The translations under genes were made by a program, and so were the position numbers. A DNA stretch of 64,000 nt from Pedobacter rhodius (GTDB lineage Bacteria > Bacteroidota > Bacteroidia > Sphingobacteriales > Sphingobacteriaceae), in contig NZ_JAPWGL010000004.1 of NCBI RefSeq assembly GCF_027213645.1, positions 124,001 through 188,000 on the forward strand. Reading direction: 5' to 3'. Numbering within the stretch: position 1 is the stretch's first letter; each line of letters starts with the position of its first letter. Shown here piece after piece: positions 54,694 through 63,666 of the stretch. A model generated the notes under the pieces. That model was not told where the DNA came from. It worked only from the letters and a program-made list of their open reading frames with translations, and ran no database searches.

Positions 54694-57600
54694 TTAAAAT
54701 CCAACATTAATACCGATTAAAAACTGACGAGGCGTAGGATAAACACCTTGATCTACACCTGGTGCTGAAAAGGTATCCGTAATCTGACTTACCTCTGGGT
54801 CCATGCCGGTATATTTGGTAATGGTAAATAAGTTTGTTGCGCTTACATAAACCCTTAACCTGTTAATGGCGACCTTTGAACCAAAGGCTTTAGCCGTAGG
54901 GATTGAGTAACCAATCTGTATGTTTTTTAACCTCACAAAACTCCCGTTCTGGATATAATAGCTTGATGACGCAAATTCTAAATCTGATGCGCCTGCATAG
55001 GCAGAAGGTGTAAGACTTGTTGGATTTGAAGGACTCCAGGCATCTAATAATCTCGTGCTTTTAGCACCATCGAAAGATGGGAAATCTGTGAAATAACGGG
55101 TGGCCTGGAAAATATCATTTCCTTGAACGCCGTATATAAATGCAGCAACATCGAAGTTTTTATAAGATACATTTAAATTCAAACCATATGTAAAGTCCGG
55201 ATTGGGATCACCTATTATGGTACGGTCTTTCGGGTCAATTAAGCCGTCTCCGTTAACATCCTGATAACGCAAACCACCAACCCTTGCGCCTGAATAAGAT
55301 GGATTATTCTGTATATCGGCAGTGCTTTGATAAATTCCCGCAGTTTTATAACCATAGAATGAACCGAACGGTGCGCCTTCTTGCAACACACTGGTTTGTA
55401 AACTTCTGTAGTTACCGTAAACCTGGTTAAAAATACCCGGTGCTAACCTTACAATCTTGTTGTTGTTTTTTGAAAAATTTAACCCGACATCAAATCTGAG
55501 CGGGCTTTCAGCTGTTCTACCATAATGGTAAGCTACATTAAATTCGATACCCTTATTGCTCATATCACCAATATTTACAAATGGTGAACTACCCAAACCA
55601 ACTACACTCGCCGGCAAAGGAAGGTTGTAAAGCATATCTGATGTTTTTTTATTATACCAATCGATAGATCCATCAAAGGCACCACCTAACAGGGTAAAAT
55701 CCAAACCGACGTTCAGGGCTTTTAAAGATTCCCATTTTACATCAGCATTTTGATACGCATTTTGCCATACACCGGTTGTTAATCCATTTGCACCACCAAC
55801 TGCGTACGCCGAATTTATAATAGAACTTTGGAAACGGTTAATATACTGATATGGTGGTATCCGCTGATTACCGGTTTGTCCGTAGCCTACGCGAATTTTT
55901 AAGTCGCTAACCCATTTTACACTTTTCATGAATTCTTCTTCCGATAATCTCCATGCTGCACTTGCTGCAGGATAAAAACCATATTTATTGGCATCTCCGA
56001 AGTTGGAGGAACCATCGCGGCGAAGGGTTATGCTGGCTAAATAACGGTCATGATAAGAATAATCTACCTTACCGAACAGGGAGAAAAGCGACCCTATCGA
56101 ACCGAAACTTGTATTGCTAATATTAGAAGAGCCTGTACTTAAATAATAATAATCCTGATTACCTAAAATAAAGAAGTCATTTCTGCCTGCGTTTAATTGC
56201 CTCGATCTCGATCGGATGGCTTCCGTACCAACTAATACATTCAGTCGGTGTTTCTCATTAAATACTTTACTGTAATTCAAGGTATTCGTCCAGGTCCACT
56301 CCGTATTATAGCCCTGGTATTCGTTCAGGTTATTTGAATTGTTTCCCTCGGAGAATTCTAAATTCGGGTAACGCATGGATAAACCGTTAAAGTTCTCGTA
56401 ACGTAAACCGAAATTTGTTCTCAGTACCAGACCAGGAAGAATGTCGCCTTCTGCAAATGCATTTCCAAAAAAGAAATTGCTTTTATTTAAATTATCTTTA
56501 GCACGGTAAAGGAAAGCCAACGGATTTTCGGCATTACCCAGCTGGCTTCCGCGGCTTCCGGCAAAATTTCCGTTAATGTCATAAACCGGAATAATTGTTG
56601 GAATACGGTAAGCCCATCCCAAAGCACTTCCCTGATCCTGATAACCACCAGGTGTATTTGGATTAACACCAAATCCATAACCTTCCGAGTAACTGTATTG
56701 CGCATTTTCACCAAAACGCACATGTTTGTTAAAGGCAGATATGTTGGTATTCGACCTAAAATTATATCGCTTAAAACCTGTATACTTGATGGTTCCTTTT
56801 TGATCGAGATAGCCACCAGAAAAGGTATAGGTTGCATTCTCTCCACCGCCTGTAGCACTCAGCTGATAATTTTGAACCGGGGCAGCATCAGTTATCTCAT
56901 CAAACCAGTTTGTACCTTGTTTATTTGCTTTCGTAATCTGATAAAACAGGTTTGGATCGCGGCTATAATTATATTTTGAAGGGTCAGCATCTGCTGCCGT
57001 AACATCCTGACCTAATTTTGAACCGGCAACAAGATATTCAGGAAGTACCGGTGTCGGACCTGAGCCATAGTTTCTGCCTGCTGCGATTGCTTTCCCGGCA
57101 TTTTTGTAACCGTCAAAAACGTATTGTGCGTATTGCTGAGGATTCATCATTTCGGGAAAACTGCTTTTTCTCGGCGCCTGGGTACCATAATAAGAATCCA
57201 ATGTAATTTTCGGCGCACCTGTTATACCTTTTTTTGTTGTAATGATTACAACGCCGTTATTGGCCCTCGAACCGTAAATAGACGCAGAAGAGGCATCTTT
57301 CAAAACCTGCATACTTTCGATATCATTTTGGTTAAGCCAGGATAATTTGCCTTCGAAAGGAACGCCGTCAATAACGTAAAGTGGTTCATTATTATTAATT
57401 GTACTCGTACCACGAATCCGGATTTGTGGGGTAGAGCCCGGTGCACCATCGTTTATAATCTGCACGCCGGTAGCCTTACCCTGCAAAGCTTCTACAGCAC
57501 TTGCAGCAGGCTGGGCTTTTAACAAATCCATACTCACCACTGCTACTGCACCGGTTAAATCTTTTTTTCGCTGGGCAGAGTAACCTGTTACGACCACTTC

Positions 57601-57924
57601 GGTAAGGTTGTTGTTTTCGGCCTGCAAAATAACGGATATATTGGTTTGGTTACCTACCGAAACTTCTTTTGTTACATAGCCAACAAAAGAAAAGACGAGT
57701 ACATCAGTTGGATTTACCGTAATTGAAAATGCACCATTCGCATCCGTAGTGGTTCCGTTAGTTGCATTTTTGACTTTAATTGTTGCACCGATTACCGGAA
57801 GTTTTTCATCACTGGATGTTACCTTCCCGGTTACTTTGGTTTGTGCATTTGCTGTAATGGCAAACAGCATGCCCAGGCACAAGAGCAGAAAACTCCTCTT
57901 GATAAAAGATAGATTTTTTTTCAT
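54694..57924 (-). CDS. SusC/RagA family TonB-linked outer-membrane transporter
   Basis: TonB-dependent outer-membrane receptor of 1076 aa. It starts with a signal peptide and a carboxypeptidase-regulatory-like domain (TKVTGKVTSSDEKLPVIGATIKVKNATNGTTTDANGAFSI in outline). The plug domain follows (LTGAVAVVSMDLLKAQPAASAVEALQGKATGV, IRIRGTSTINNNEPLYVIDGVPFEG), then a 22-strand barrel ending LRVYVSATNLFTITKYTGMDPE and FLIGINVGF. No N-terminal STN (sigma-regulator interacting) domain is visible, so it is probably not controlled by an ECF-sigma/FecR pair. It imports an oligosaccharide or another nutrient together with the SusD partner that follows. Confidence 0.96.
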   Translation of the reverse strand: MKKNLSFIKRSFLLLCLGMLFAITANAQTKVTGKVTSSDEKLPVIGATIKVKNATNGTTTDANGAFSITVNPTDVLVFSFVGYVTKEVSVGNQTNISVILQAENNNLTEVVVTGYSAQRKKDLTGAVAVVSMDLLKAQPAASAVEALQGKATGVQIINDGAPGSTPQIRIRGTSTINNNEPLYVIDGVPFEGKLSWLNQNDIESMQVLKDASSASIYGSRANNGVVIITTKKGITGAPKITLDSYYGTQAPRKSSFPEMMNPQQYAQYVFDGYKNAGKAIAAGRNYGSGPTPVLPEYLVAGSKLGQDVTAADADPSKYNYSRDPNLFYQITKANKQGTNWFDEITDAAPVQNYQLSATGGGENATYTFSGGYLDQKGTIKYTGFKRYNFRSNTNISAFNKHVRFGENAQYSYSEGYGFGVNPNTPGGYQDQGSALGWAYRIPTIIPVYDINGNFAGSRGSQLGNAENPLAFLYRAKDNLNKSNFFFGNAFAEGDILPGLVLRTNFGLRYENFNGLSMRYPNLEFSEGNNSNNLNEYQGYNTEWTWTNTLNYSKVFNEKHRLNVLVGTEAIRSRSRQLNAGRNDFFILGNQDYYYLSTGSSNISNTSFGSIGSLFSLFGKVDYSYHDRYLASITLRRDGSSNFGDANKYGFYPAASAAWRLSEEEFMKSVKWVSDLKIRVGYGQTGNQRIPPYQYINRFQSSIINSAYAVGGANGLTTGVWQNAYQNADVKWESLKALNVGLDFTLLGGAFDGSIDWYNKKTSDMLYNLPLPASVVGLGSSPFVNIGDMSNKGIEFNVAYHYGRTAESPLRFDVGLNFSKNNNKIVRLAPGIFNQVYGNYRSLQTSVLQEGAPFGSFYGYKTAGIYQSTADIQNNPSYSGARVGGLRYQDVNGDGLIDPKDRTIIGDPNPDFTYGLNLNVSYKNFDVAAFIYGVQGNDIFQATRYFTDFPSFDGAKSTRLLDAWSPSNPTSLTPSAYAGASDLEFASSSYYIQNGSFVRLKNIQIGYSIPTAKAFGSKVAINRLRVYVSATNLFTITKYTGMDPEVSQITDTFSAPGVDQGVYPTPRQFLIGINVGF

Positions 57925-58295
57925 ATGTTAATGATTAGTAAATAATTTTTGAAATCAGACTTTATAGATTATTTGAATCTACGTATCAGCGTACATAATT
58001 CATCAGCAGTTAAAAGCCGATTCCTTTTTTAAATACTGTACAGATGGGGGAGAAATAAATTTCTCAAAATAGAGTAATGGAGTTTTCATAATAATTGGTT
58101 AGAAGTTAATAATTACAATAATGTATTCTAAAATACTTTATTAACAATGATAAATAAAATACTTATTATAATAATAAATATACAAATAAATAATTATGGT
58201 CATACAAAAAAGATAAATTGCTTACCTGATAACTATAATAATATTGATACAAACTCTTCGGCTTAAAGGAGGTTTAGTTTTTCCATAATAATTCG
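57925..58295. other. Intergenic region between susC and the DEAD-box gene
   Basis: Divergent spacer, very AT-rich between 58100 and 58250, with no gene. It must hold the promoter of the SusC/SusD operon; I find no clear TAnnTTTG for the minus strand. The right end gives way to the DEAD-box promoter. Confidence 0.4.
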
Positions 58296-58303
58296 TATAT
58301 TTG
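58296..58303 (+). promoter_or_regulatory. Bacteroidota -7 box for the DEAD-box helicase with a long leader
   Basis: TATATTTG fits TAnnTTTG. Transcription would start near 58310, leaving a leader of about 108 nt that contains a hairpin (gccatt...aatggc, 58329-58343). Long leaders are known for cold-induced helicase genes; function here is inferred. Confidence 0.55.
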
Positions 58304-58417
58304 CCGCCGAAGCAGGAATAAGGGCTTGCCATTCTGAATGGCATATTCTCTCCGCAAGTTAGTCCTTCAACAAATGATTGTTCTAGCTTCTTCAACAAAT
58401 ATTACAAAAACAGATAC

Positions 58418-59725
58418 ATGTTATTCAAAGAATTAAACCTCATTGAGCCAATTTTAAAGGCGCTTGAGAAAGAAGGTTATACACAACCGACACCTATACA
58501 GGAGCAATCCATCCCCACAATATTAAAAGGAAAAGACTTATTAGGCTGCGCGCAAACCGGAACAGGTAAAACCGCTGCCTTTGCCATCCCGATGTTGCAA
58601 TTATTGCACGAAAAACACATTAATACCAAAGCAACAAAAAACATAAAAGCTTTGGTGTTAACCCCAACCCGCGAACTTGCCATTCAAATTGAAGAAAGCT
58701 TTAAAGCTTATGGCAGTAATTTAAATTTACGCCGCCTGGTAATTTTTGGTGGGGTAAATCAACATTCGCAAGTTGAGGCCTTAAGGAAAGGCGTTGATAT
58801 ATTGGTTGCTACCCCCGGTCGTTTATTAGATTTAATGAACCAGGGATTTATCAGCTTAAATACTATTGAACTTTTCGTTTTAGATGAAGCTGACAGGATG
58901 TTGGATATGGGTTTCATTCACGATGTGAAGAAAGTAGTAGCTAAATTACCGGCGAAACGCCAGACTTTATTTTTCTCAGCAACCATGCCTGATGAAATTC
59001 AAAAGTTAGCAAATACGATCCTATCCAACCCTACGAAAGTGGAGGTTACACCAGTTTCTTCAACAGCTGAAACCATCAATCAATCAATCTATTTCGTTGA
59101 TAAACCTGATAAAAAGAAATTGTTAATTCACCTTTTAGAAGATAAGGCAATTGAAACGGCGCTGGTTTTTACCCGTACAAAACATGGTGCGGATAGAATC
59201 GTAAAAGACTTAGCCCATGCGGGAATTAAAGCTGCAGCGATCCATGGAAACAAATCACAAAATGCTCGTCAGCGGGCCTTAACCGACTTTAAAGACCGGA
59301 AAATTCGTGTTTTGGTGGCAACGGATATTGCTGCACGTGGTATTGATATCGACCAGTTATCTCACGTTTTCAACTACGAATTACCAAATATTCCGGAGTC
59401 TTACGTGCATAGAATTGGTCGTACGGGTCGTGCCGGGGCAAATGGTATTGCCATTTCATTCTGCGATGCGGAAGAAAATGAGTACTTATTGGATATCCAA
59501 AAACTGATAAAAATTACTTTACCCATTGTTGATAACCACCCTTATCCATTAACCTGGGAAAGCATGCTGGCTAAAAACCAGGTAAAACGCAAACCTCAGG
59601 CACAATCGAAAGGTGGCGGCGGCGGTAAAAGAAGTGGAGCCGATGGCAACATGAGCGGTAAACCCCGTAACGCCAGCAATAACAGGAGATTTGGTGGAAA
59701 TAGAAATAAGGCTAAAGCGAAGTAA
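58418..59725 (+). CDS. DEAD-box RNA helicase (RhlE-like)
   Basis: ATP-dependent RNA helicase of 435 aa. Motifs in order are the Q motif (GYTQPTPIQEQSIP), motif I (AQTGTGKTAAF), PTRELAIQ, motif II (LDEADRMLDMGF), SAT (FFSATMP), ARGIDIDQ and the final HRIGRTGRAG. The C-terminal tail (about 385-435) is rich in Gly, Asn, Arg and Lys and probably binds RNA without defined structure. The core is most like RhlE, which acts in ribosome assembly and RNA turnover, especially in the cold. It is transcribed alone and ends at the terminator at 59781. Confidence 0.94.
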   Translation: MLFKELNLIEPILKALEKEGYTQPTPIQEQSIPTILKGKDLLGCAQTGTGKTAAFAIPMLQLLHEKHINTKATKNIKALVLTPTRELAIQIEESFKAYGSNLNLRRLVIFGGVNQHSQVEALRKGVDILVATPGRLLDLMNQGFISLNTIELFVLDEADRMLDMGFIHDVKKVVAKLPAKRQTLFFSATMPDEIQKLANTILSNPTKVEVTPVSSTAETINQSIYFVDKPDKKKLLIHLLEDKAIETALVFTRTKHGADRIVKDLAHAGIKAAAIHGNKSQNARQRALTDFKDRKIRVLVATDIAARGIDIDQLSHVFNYELPNIPESYVHRIGRTGRAGANGIAISFCDAEENEYLLDIQKLIKITLPIVDNHPYPLTWESMLAKNQVKRKPQAQSKGGGGGKRSGADGNMSGKPRNASNNRRFGGNRNKAKAK

Positions 59726-59729
59726 GCTA

Positions 59730-59767
59730 AAAGCTGAAAGGATAAAGCTGAAAGGATAAAGCTTTCA
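59730..59767. repeat. 14-bp tandem repeat (aaagctgaaaggat), two and a half units
   Basis: Units start at 59730 and 59744 with a partial third at 59758. Each is two 7-mers (aaagctg, aaaggat). The array begins 4 bp after the stop codon of the DEAD-box gene. Confidence 0.85.
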
Positions 59768-59780
59768 CACGAATTGTATA

Positions 59781-59818
59781 AAACCCGGATTGTAAATTAC
59801 AGCCCGGGTTTTGTTTTT
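59781..59818 (+). terminator. Rho-independent terminator after the DEAD-box gene
   Basis: Stem aaacccgg (59781-59788) pairs with ccgggttt (59804-59811) and is followed by tgttttt. Confidence 0.8.
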
Positions 59819-59900
59819 CTATTTTTCCGGCGGCTGAAGCCAGATCGCGATGAATAGGCGAAGTGCTTAACACATATATGAACGGTCGCCCAAGAGCGGT

Positions 59901-59970
59901 CGTCTTTCCCGCGCAGGCAGAAATCTTAATACGATTAGCTTTAAGATTCTCAGTAAAATTGGGAATGACG
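59901..59970. repeat. Palindromic intergenic element (cgtctttcccgcg type)
   Basis: Arms cgtctttccc (59901) and gggaatgacg (59961-59970) pair, with aaatcttaa and ttaagatt inside. It lies in the gap between the convergent DEAD-box gene and leuS and belongs to the same class as the palindromes at 11329 and 26347. Confidence 0.75.
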
Positions 59971-60040
59971 ATAGCCTAAAATGAAAAACCCAAAATTGAT
60001 TTGCTCAACCCGGGGTTTCTTATTATAAAAATTACAGGAA

Positions 60041-60073
60041 AGCTTTCCGCTTTAGTCTTTAACCTTTCAGCTT
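60041..60073. repeat. 7-nt-phased array at the 3' end of leuS
   Basis: Words agctttc, cgcttta, gtcttta, acctttc, agctta run without a break into the leuS stop codon. The same words are found at the 3' end of the threonine dehydrogenase gene (3230-3264). Confidence 0.75.
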
Positions 60074-62858
60074 ATACGACAACATTAACAATCTTTCCTT
60101 TAACGAAAATGATTTTCTTTGGCGCTTTGCCATCGAGGAATTTCTGGAACTGTTCGTTAGCCAACAAAATTCCTTCAACTTCCGGTTGCGCCAATGTTAA
60201 GCTCAGGCTCAAATTCATTTTCATTTTCCCATTGATGGAAACCGGGTAAGCAAATTCATCTTCTACCAGATGCACGGGGTCGAAAACTGGAAATTCTGTG
60301 TAAGATAAACTTCCTGGTTGGTTACCCAACTGAACCCAAAGTTCTTCGCAGATGTGCGGCGCATATGGCGATAAAATGACTACCATATCCCGCAAGATGC
60401 TGCGTTTGTTGCATTTCAAATCCGTTAGCTCATTAACCGCAATCATGAAACTGGAAACAGAGGTGTTGAAAGAAAAACGCTCGATATCATCCTGAACTTT
60501 CTTAATGATTTTATGTAATGATTTTAGCTCGGCTTTGGTTGGTTCTGCGTCAGAAATAGCAAATTCCCAAGCTTCATTATGAAATAACCGCCAGAACTTA
60601 CGTAAGAACTTAAACACACCCTCAATACCATTTGTATTCCAGGGTTTGCTTTGCTCCAGCGGACCTAAAAACATTTCGTACATACGCAAGGTATCGGCGC
60701 CGTAACGCTCAATCAAATCATCGGGATTAACCACATTGAATTTTGATTTCGACATTTTTTCTACTTCTACACCACAGATGTACTTTCCACCTTCAAGAAT
60801 GAATTCTGCATTTGCGTATTCTTCTCTCCAGGCTTTGAATTTATTTAAATCTAAAGTATCGTTTTCGACAATGTTCACATCAACATGCAATGCTGAAGTT
60901 TTGTATTCTTTTCTTAGCCCTGCTGATACGTAGGTATTTGTTGGTTTCCCATCAGCATCGTTAATTCTGTAAACAAAATTACTTCTGCCCTGAATCATTC
61001 CCTGGTTAATCAACTTTTTGAAAGGTTCTTCTTCTTTGGTATAACCTAAATCTTTCAAAAATTTATTCCAGAAACGACTGTACAATAAGTGCCCGGTTGC
61101 GTGTTCCGAACCGCCGATGTATAAATCCACATCTTTCCAATATTCAATAGCTTCCTTTGATGCAAATTCAGCATTATTATTGGCATCCATATAACGGTAC
61201 CAGTACCAGCTGCTTCCGGCCCAGCCCGGCATGGTGCTTAGTTCGTAACTCCCGCCCGCTTTAGGTACCCAACCTTCAGCTCTTGCCAAAGGTGGTTCGC
61301 CGGTTTCAGTTGGCAAATATTTATCAATTTCCGGCAAAATTAAAGGCAACTCTTCTTCCTTCAATAAGTAAGGCAAACCATCTTTAAAGTAGACGGGAAT
61401 CGGCTCTCCCCAATAACGCTGGCGACCGAAAATCGCATCACGCTGGCGGAAGTTAACTTTTGCTTTTCCGACTTTATTTTCTTCCAACCAGTTATTTAAA
61501 AACGGAATCGCTTCTTTGTAGTTTAGTCCGTTGATGAAGCCTGAGTTAATGTATCTTCCTTCTTTAGTTGGATCGGCTTGTGTTTCGAGATCTTTTTGTC
61601 CATCCAGAATCTGAATAATTGGCAAATTGAAATGCGTTGCGAATAACCAATCGCGTTGGTCGCCACTTGGCACACCCATAACCGCGCCCGTTCCGTAACC
61701 TGCAAGTACGTAATCTGCAATCCACAATTGAACGCGTTCGCCATTCACCGGGTTAATTACATGAGTACCCGTAAAAGCCCCCGAAACCGTTTTTGTATCC
61801 GCCATGCGGTCCAGTTCTGATTTCTTTCTGGTTTGGGCAATATAATTTTCTACGTCAGCTTTTTGCGCTGGGGTAGTTAGTTCAGCAACCCACTCGTGCT
61901 CCGGTGCTAAAACCAAATAGGAAACTCCAAAAATCGTATCAACACGGGTTGTAAAAACTTCGATTTGTTTGTCGTTGCCTTCAACCTGAAATTTTACCGA
62001 TGCGCCAACACTTTTCCCAATCCAGTTGCGTTGCATTTCTTTAATTGGCTCCGGCCAATCGATGGTATCCAAACCTTGCAAAAGTCTGTCAGAATAAGCG
62101 GTAATTCTCATGCTCCACTGCATCATTTTCTTCTGCTCAACAGGAAATCCGCCACGTTCCGAAAAACCATCTTTCACTTCGTCGTTTGCCAAAACCGTTC
62201 CCAAAGCCGGGCACCAGTTCACCGTACTTTCCCGAAGATAAGTCATGCGGTATTTCAACAATTCAACCTGTTTTTCTTCTTCAGTAAAAGTTGCCCAATC
62301 GCTCGGCAGGAAAGATTTCACATCTTCATCGCAAACGGCTTTAACATCGGCTGTGCCTGAAGCATTAAATTTTTCAATTAATGTGGTAATGTCTTCTGCC
62401 CTGTCATTTTCAATATTATACCAGGAATTGAACAACTGCATGAAAATCCATTGCGTCCATTTGTAATAAGAAGGCTCGCTGGTACGCACCTCGCGACTCC
62501 AATCGAAAGAAAAACCAATCTGATCTAACTGTCGGCGGTAAGTGGCAATATTCGCTTCGGTTGTAATAGCCGGGTGCTGACCCGTTTGAATAGCATATTG
62601 TTCTGCAGGCAAACCGAAAGAATCGTAACCCATCGGGTGCAAAACGTTAAAGCCCTTAAGGCGTTTGTATCTCGAAAAAATATCTGATGCAATGTAACCC
62701 AGCGGATGACCAACGTGTAAACCTGCTCCCGATGGGTAAGGAAACATATCTAACACATAATATTTTGGTTTTTCAGAATGGTTCTCGGCTTTAAATGATT
62801 GATTATCGGCCCAAAATTTCTGCCACTTTTGTTCTATTTCTTTGAATTGGTAATCCAT
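60072..62858 (-). CDS. leuS: Leucine--tRNA ligase
   Basis: Class I aminoacyl-tRNA synthetase, 928 aa, full length, that charges tRNA-Leu. The HIGH motif reads HVGH in MFPYPSGAGLHVGHPLGYIA. The KMSKS motif is in EKMSKSKFNVVNPDDLI. The CP1 editing domain is present (STVNWCPALGTVLANDEV, then FTTRVDTIFGVSYLVLAPEHEW). The C-terminal anticodon-binding domain and the small final domain (KKIIFVKGKIVNVVV) complete it. An insert near residues 155-190 between the first core elements is typical for Bacteroidota. A TAATTTTG box lies 26 bp upstream. Confidence 0.98.
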   Translation of the reverse strand: MDYQFKEIEQKWQKFWADNQSFKAENHSEKPKYYVLDMFPYPSGAGLHVGHPLGYIASDIFSRYKRLKGFNVLHPMGYDSFGLPAEQYAIQTGQHPAITTEANIATYRRQLDQIGFSFDWSREVRTSEPSYYKWTQWIFMQLFNSWYNIENDRAEDITTLIEKFNASGTADVKAVCDEDVKSFLPSDWATFTEEEKQVELLKYRMTYLRESTVNWCPALGTVLANDEVKDGFSERGGFPVEQKKMMQWSMRITAYSDRLLQGLDTIDWPEPIKEMQRNWIGKSVGASVKFQVEGNDKQIEVFTTRVDTIFGVSYLVLAPEHEWVAELTTPAQKADVENYIAQTRKKSELDRMADTKTVSGAFTGTHVINPVNGERVQLWIADYVLAGYGTGAVMGVPSGDQRDWLFATHFNLPIIQILDGQKDLETQADPTKEGRYINSGFINGLNYKEAIPFLNNWLEENKVGKAKVNFRQRDAIFGRQRYWGEPIPVYFKDGLPYLLKEEELPLILPEIDKYLPTETGEPPLARAEGWVPKAGGSYELSTMPGWAGSSWYWYRYMDANNNAEFASKEAIEYWKDVDLYIGGSEHATGHLLYSRFWNKFLKDLGYTKEEEPFKKLINQGMIQGRSNFVYRINDADGKPTNTYVSAGLRKEYKTSALHVDVNIVENDTLDLNKFKAWREEYANAEFILEGGKYICGVEVEKMSKSKFNVVNPDDLIERYGADTLRMYEMFLGPLEQSKPWNTNGIEGVFKFLRKFWRLFHNEAWEFAISDAEPTKAELKSLHKIIKKVQDDIERFSFNTSVSSFMIAVNELTDLKCNKRSILRDMVVILSPYAPHICEELWVQLGNQPGSLSYTEFPVFDPVHLVEDEFAYPVSINGKMKMNLSLSLTLAQPEVEGILLANEQFQKFLDGKAPKKIIFVKGKIVNVVV

Positions 62859-62883
62859 TGCAGGTTTTAAATTTTTAAAGGGG

Positions 62884-62891
62884 CAAAATTA
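62884..62891 (-). promoter_or_regulatory. Bacteroidota -7 box for leuS
   Basis: TAATTTTG on the minus strand fits TAnnTTTG and lies 26 bp upstream of the leuS start. The -33 position is not clear. Confidence 0.55.
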
Positions 62892-62994
62892 CGGAAATAA
62901 AGGGGTTTAGTGAAACATAATTTTCGCCGCTTTTTTGCCACGGAAACACAGATTTTCAAGGAATTTTGATTTATATCTGAATTCGAAGAGACCA

Positions 62995-63033
62995 TAAAAA
63001 AATGCGCCATTGATTAAAACAACCAATGGCGCA
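62995..63033 (-). terminator. Rho-independent terminator after the small lipoprotein gene
   Basis: A perfect 10-bp stem (tgcgccattg at 63003-63012 and caatggcgca at 63024-63033) is followed on the minus strand by a run of T (62995-63002). It separates the lipoprotein transcript from leuS. Confidence 0.92.
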
Positions 63034-63059
63034 AGCAAATAATCGGGGGATTAAGATTT

Positions 63060-63464
63060 TTATCTCGTTAAATAATATTTTTTAACGATGTTGGTTTTAT
63101 CAATTTTAGCGGTAAACTGGAGCTGCGTTCCCGAAAGTGTGGAAACGGTACAGTAAGATGTTCCTTCAGGAAAAACCATTCCGAAATCGTTGCCAAGTGA
63201 TACCGTAAAGGTACCGATTGTACGCTGGTTGGTTAAACTCAGCTCTACCTGATCATCATCACTTGATTTGAAATCTATATAATCATTAATGGTGTAATTA
63301 AATGTTCCGTTGAGTGATTCATTTGTATTTCCTGATACTTCAATTTTATTTACGGTCCATTTTCCAATAATCCTGGCTTTTAAGGAAGTCTCATCCTTTT
63401 TACAGGAAAACAATGCCGTTGTTACCAAAAAAAGCAAACTCAGTATGGTAATTTGTTTTTTCAT
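63060..63464 (-). CDS. Small lipocalin-like lipoprotein
   Basis: Predicted lipoprotein of 134 aa with a signal MKKQITILSLLFLVTTALFSCKKDE, where the Cys at 21 would be lipidated. The rest is a small beta-barrel-like domain starting IIGKWTVNKIEVSG, which looks like the lipocalin-like domain found in many Bacteroidota lipoproteins. The alternating strands TFNYTINDYIDFKSSD, QVELSLTNQRTIGTFTVSL and LQFTAKIDKTNIVKKYYL support this. Function is unknown; binding of a small hydrophobic ligand is only a possibility. It is transcribed alone, with a strong terminator downstream. Confidence 0.82.
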   Translation of the reverse strand: MKKQITILSLLFLVTTALFSCKKDETSLKARIIGKWTVNKIEVSGNTNESLNGTFNYTINDYIDFKSSDDDQVELSLTNQRTIGTFTVSLGNDFGMVFPEGTSYCTVSTLSGTQLQFTAKIDKTNIVKKYYLTR

Positions 63465-63614
63465 TTAGAGTAGATTTAAGTTTTAGTTATGGTAATAAAC
63501 GCCATTTCTCTGGTTTTCGTACGGATTTAAAAAAAGCCACTGATTCGACTTTTCATTACGAACTGAACTAAATCTTATCAAAGCACGTTATGTTTCATTT
63601 AGAAATGCTTTATA

Positions 63615-63644
63615 TTGGCGTTTATCAGGTATAATTTATATTTT
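63615..63644 (+). promoter_or_regulatory. Candidate promoter for ftsX
   Basis: TTG at 63615-63617 and TATATTTT at 63637-63644 are separated by 19 bp, which suits the Bacteroidota -33/-7 pattern with one mismatch in the -7 box. The ATG follows 22 bp later. Confidence 0.5.
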
Positions 63645-63666
63645 CGCAAAAACAAAATTGAAATAC

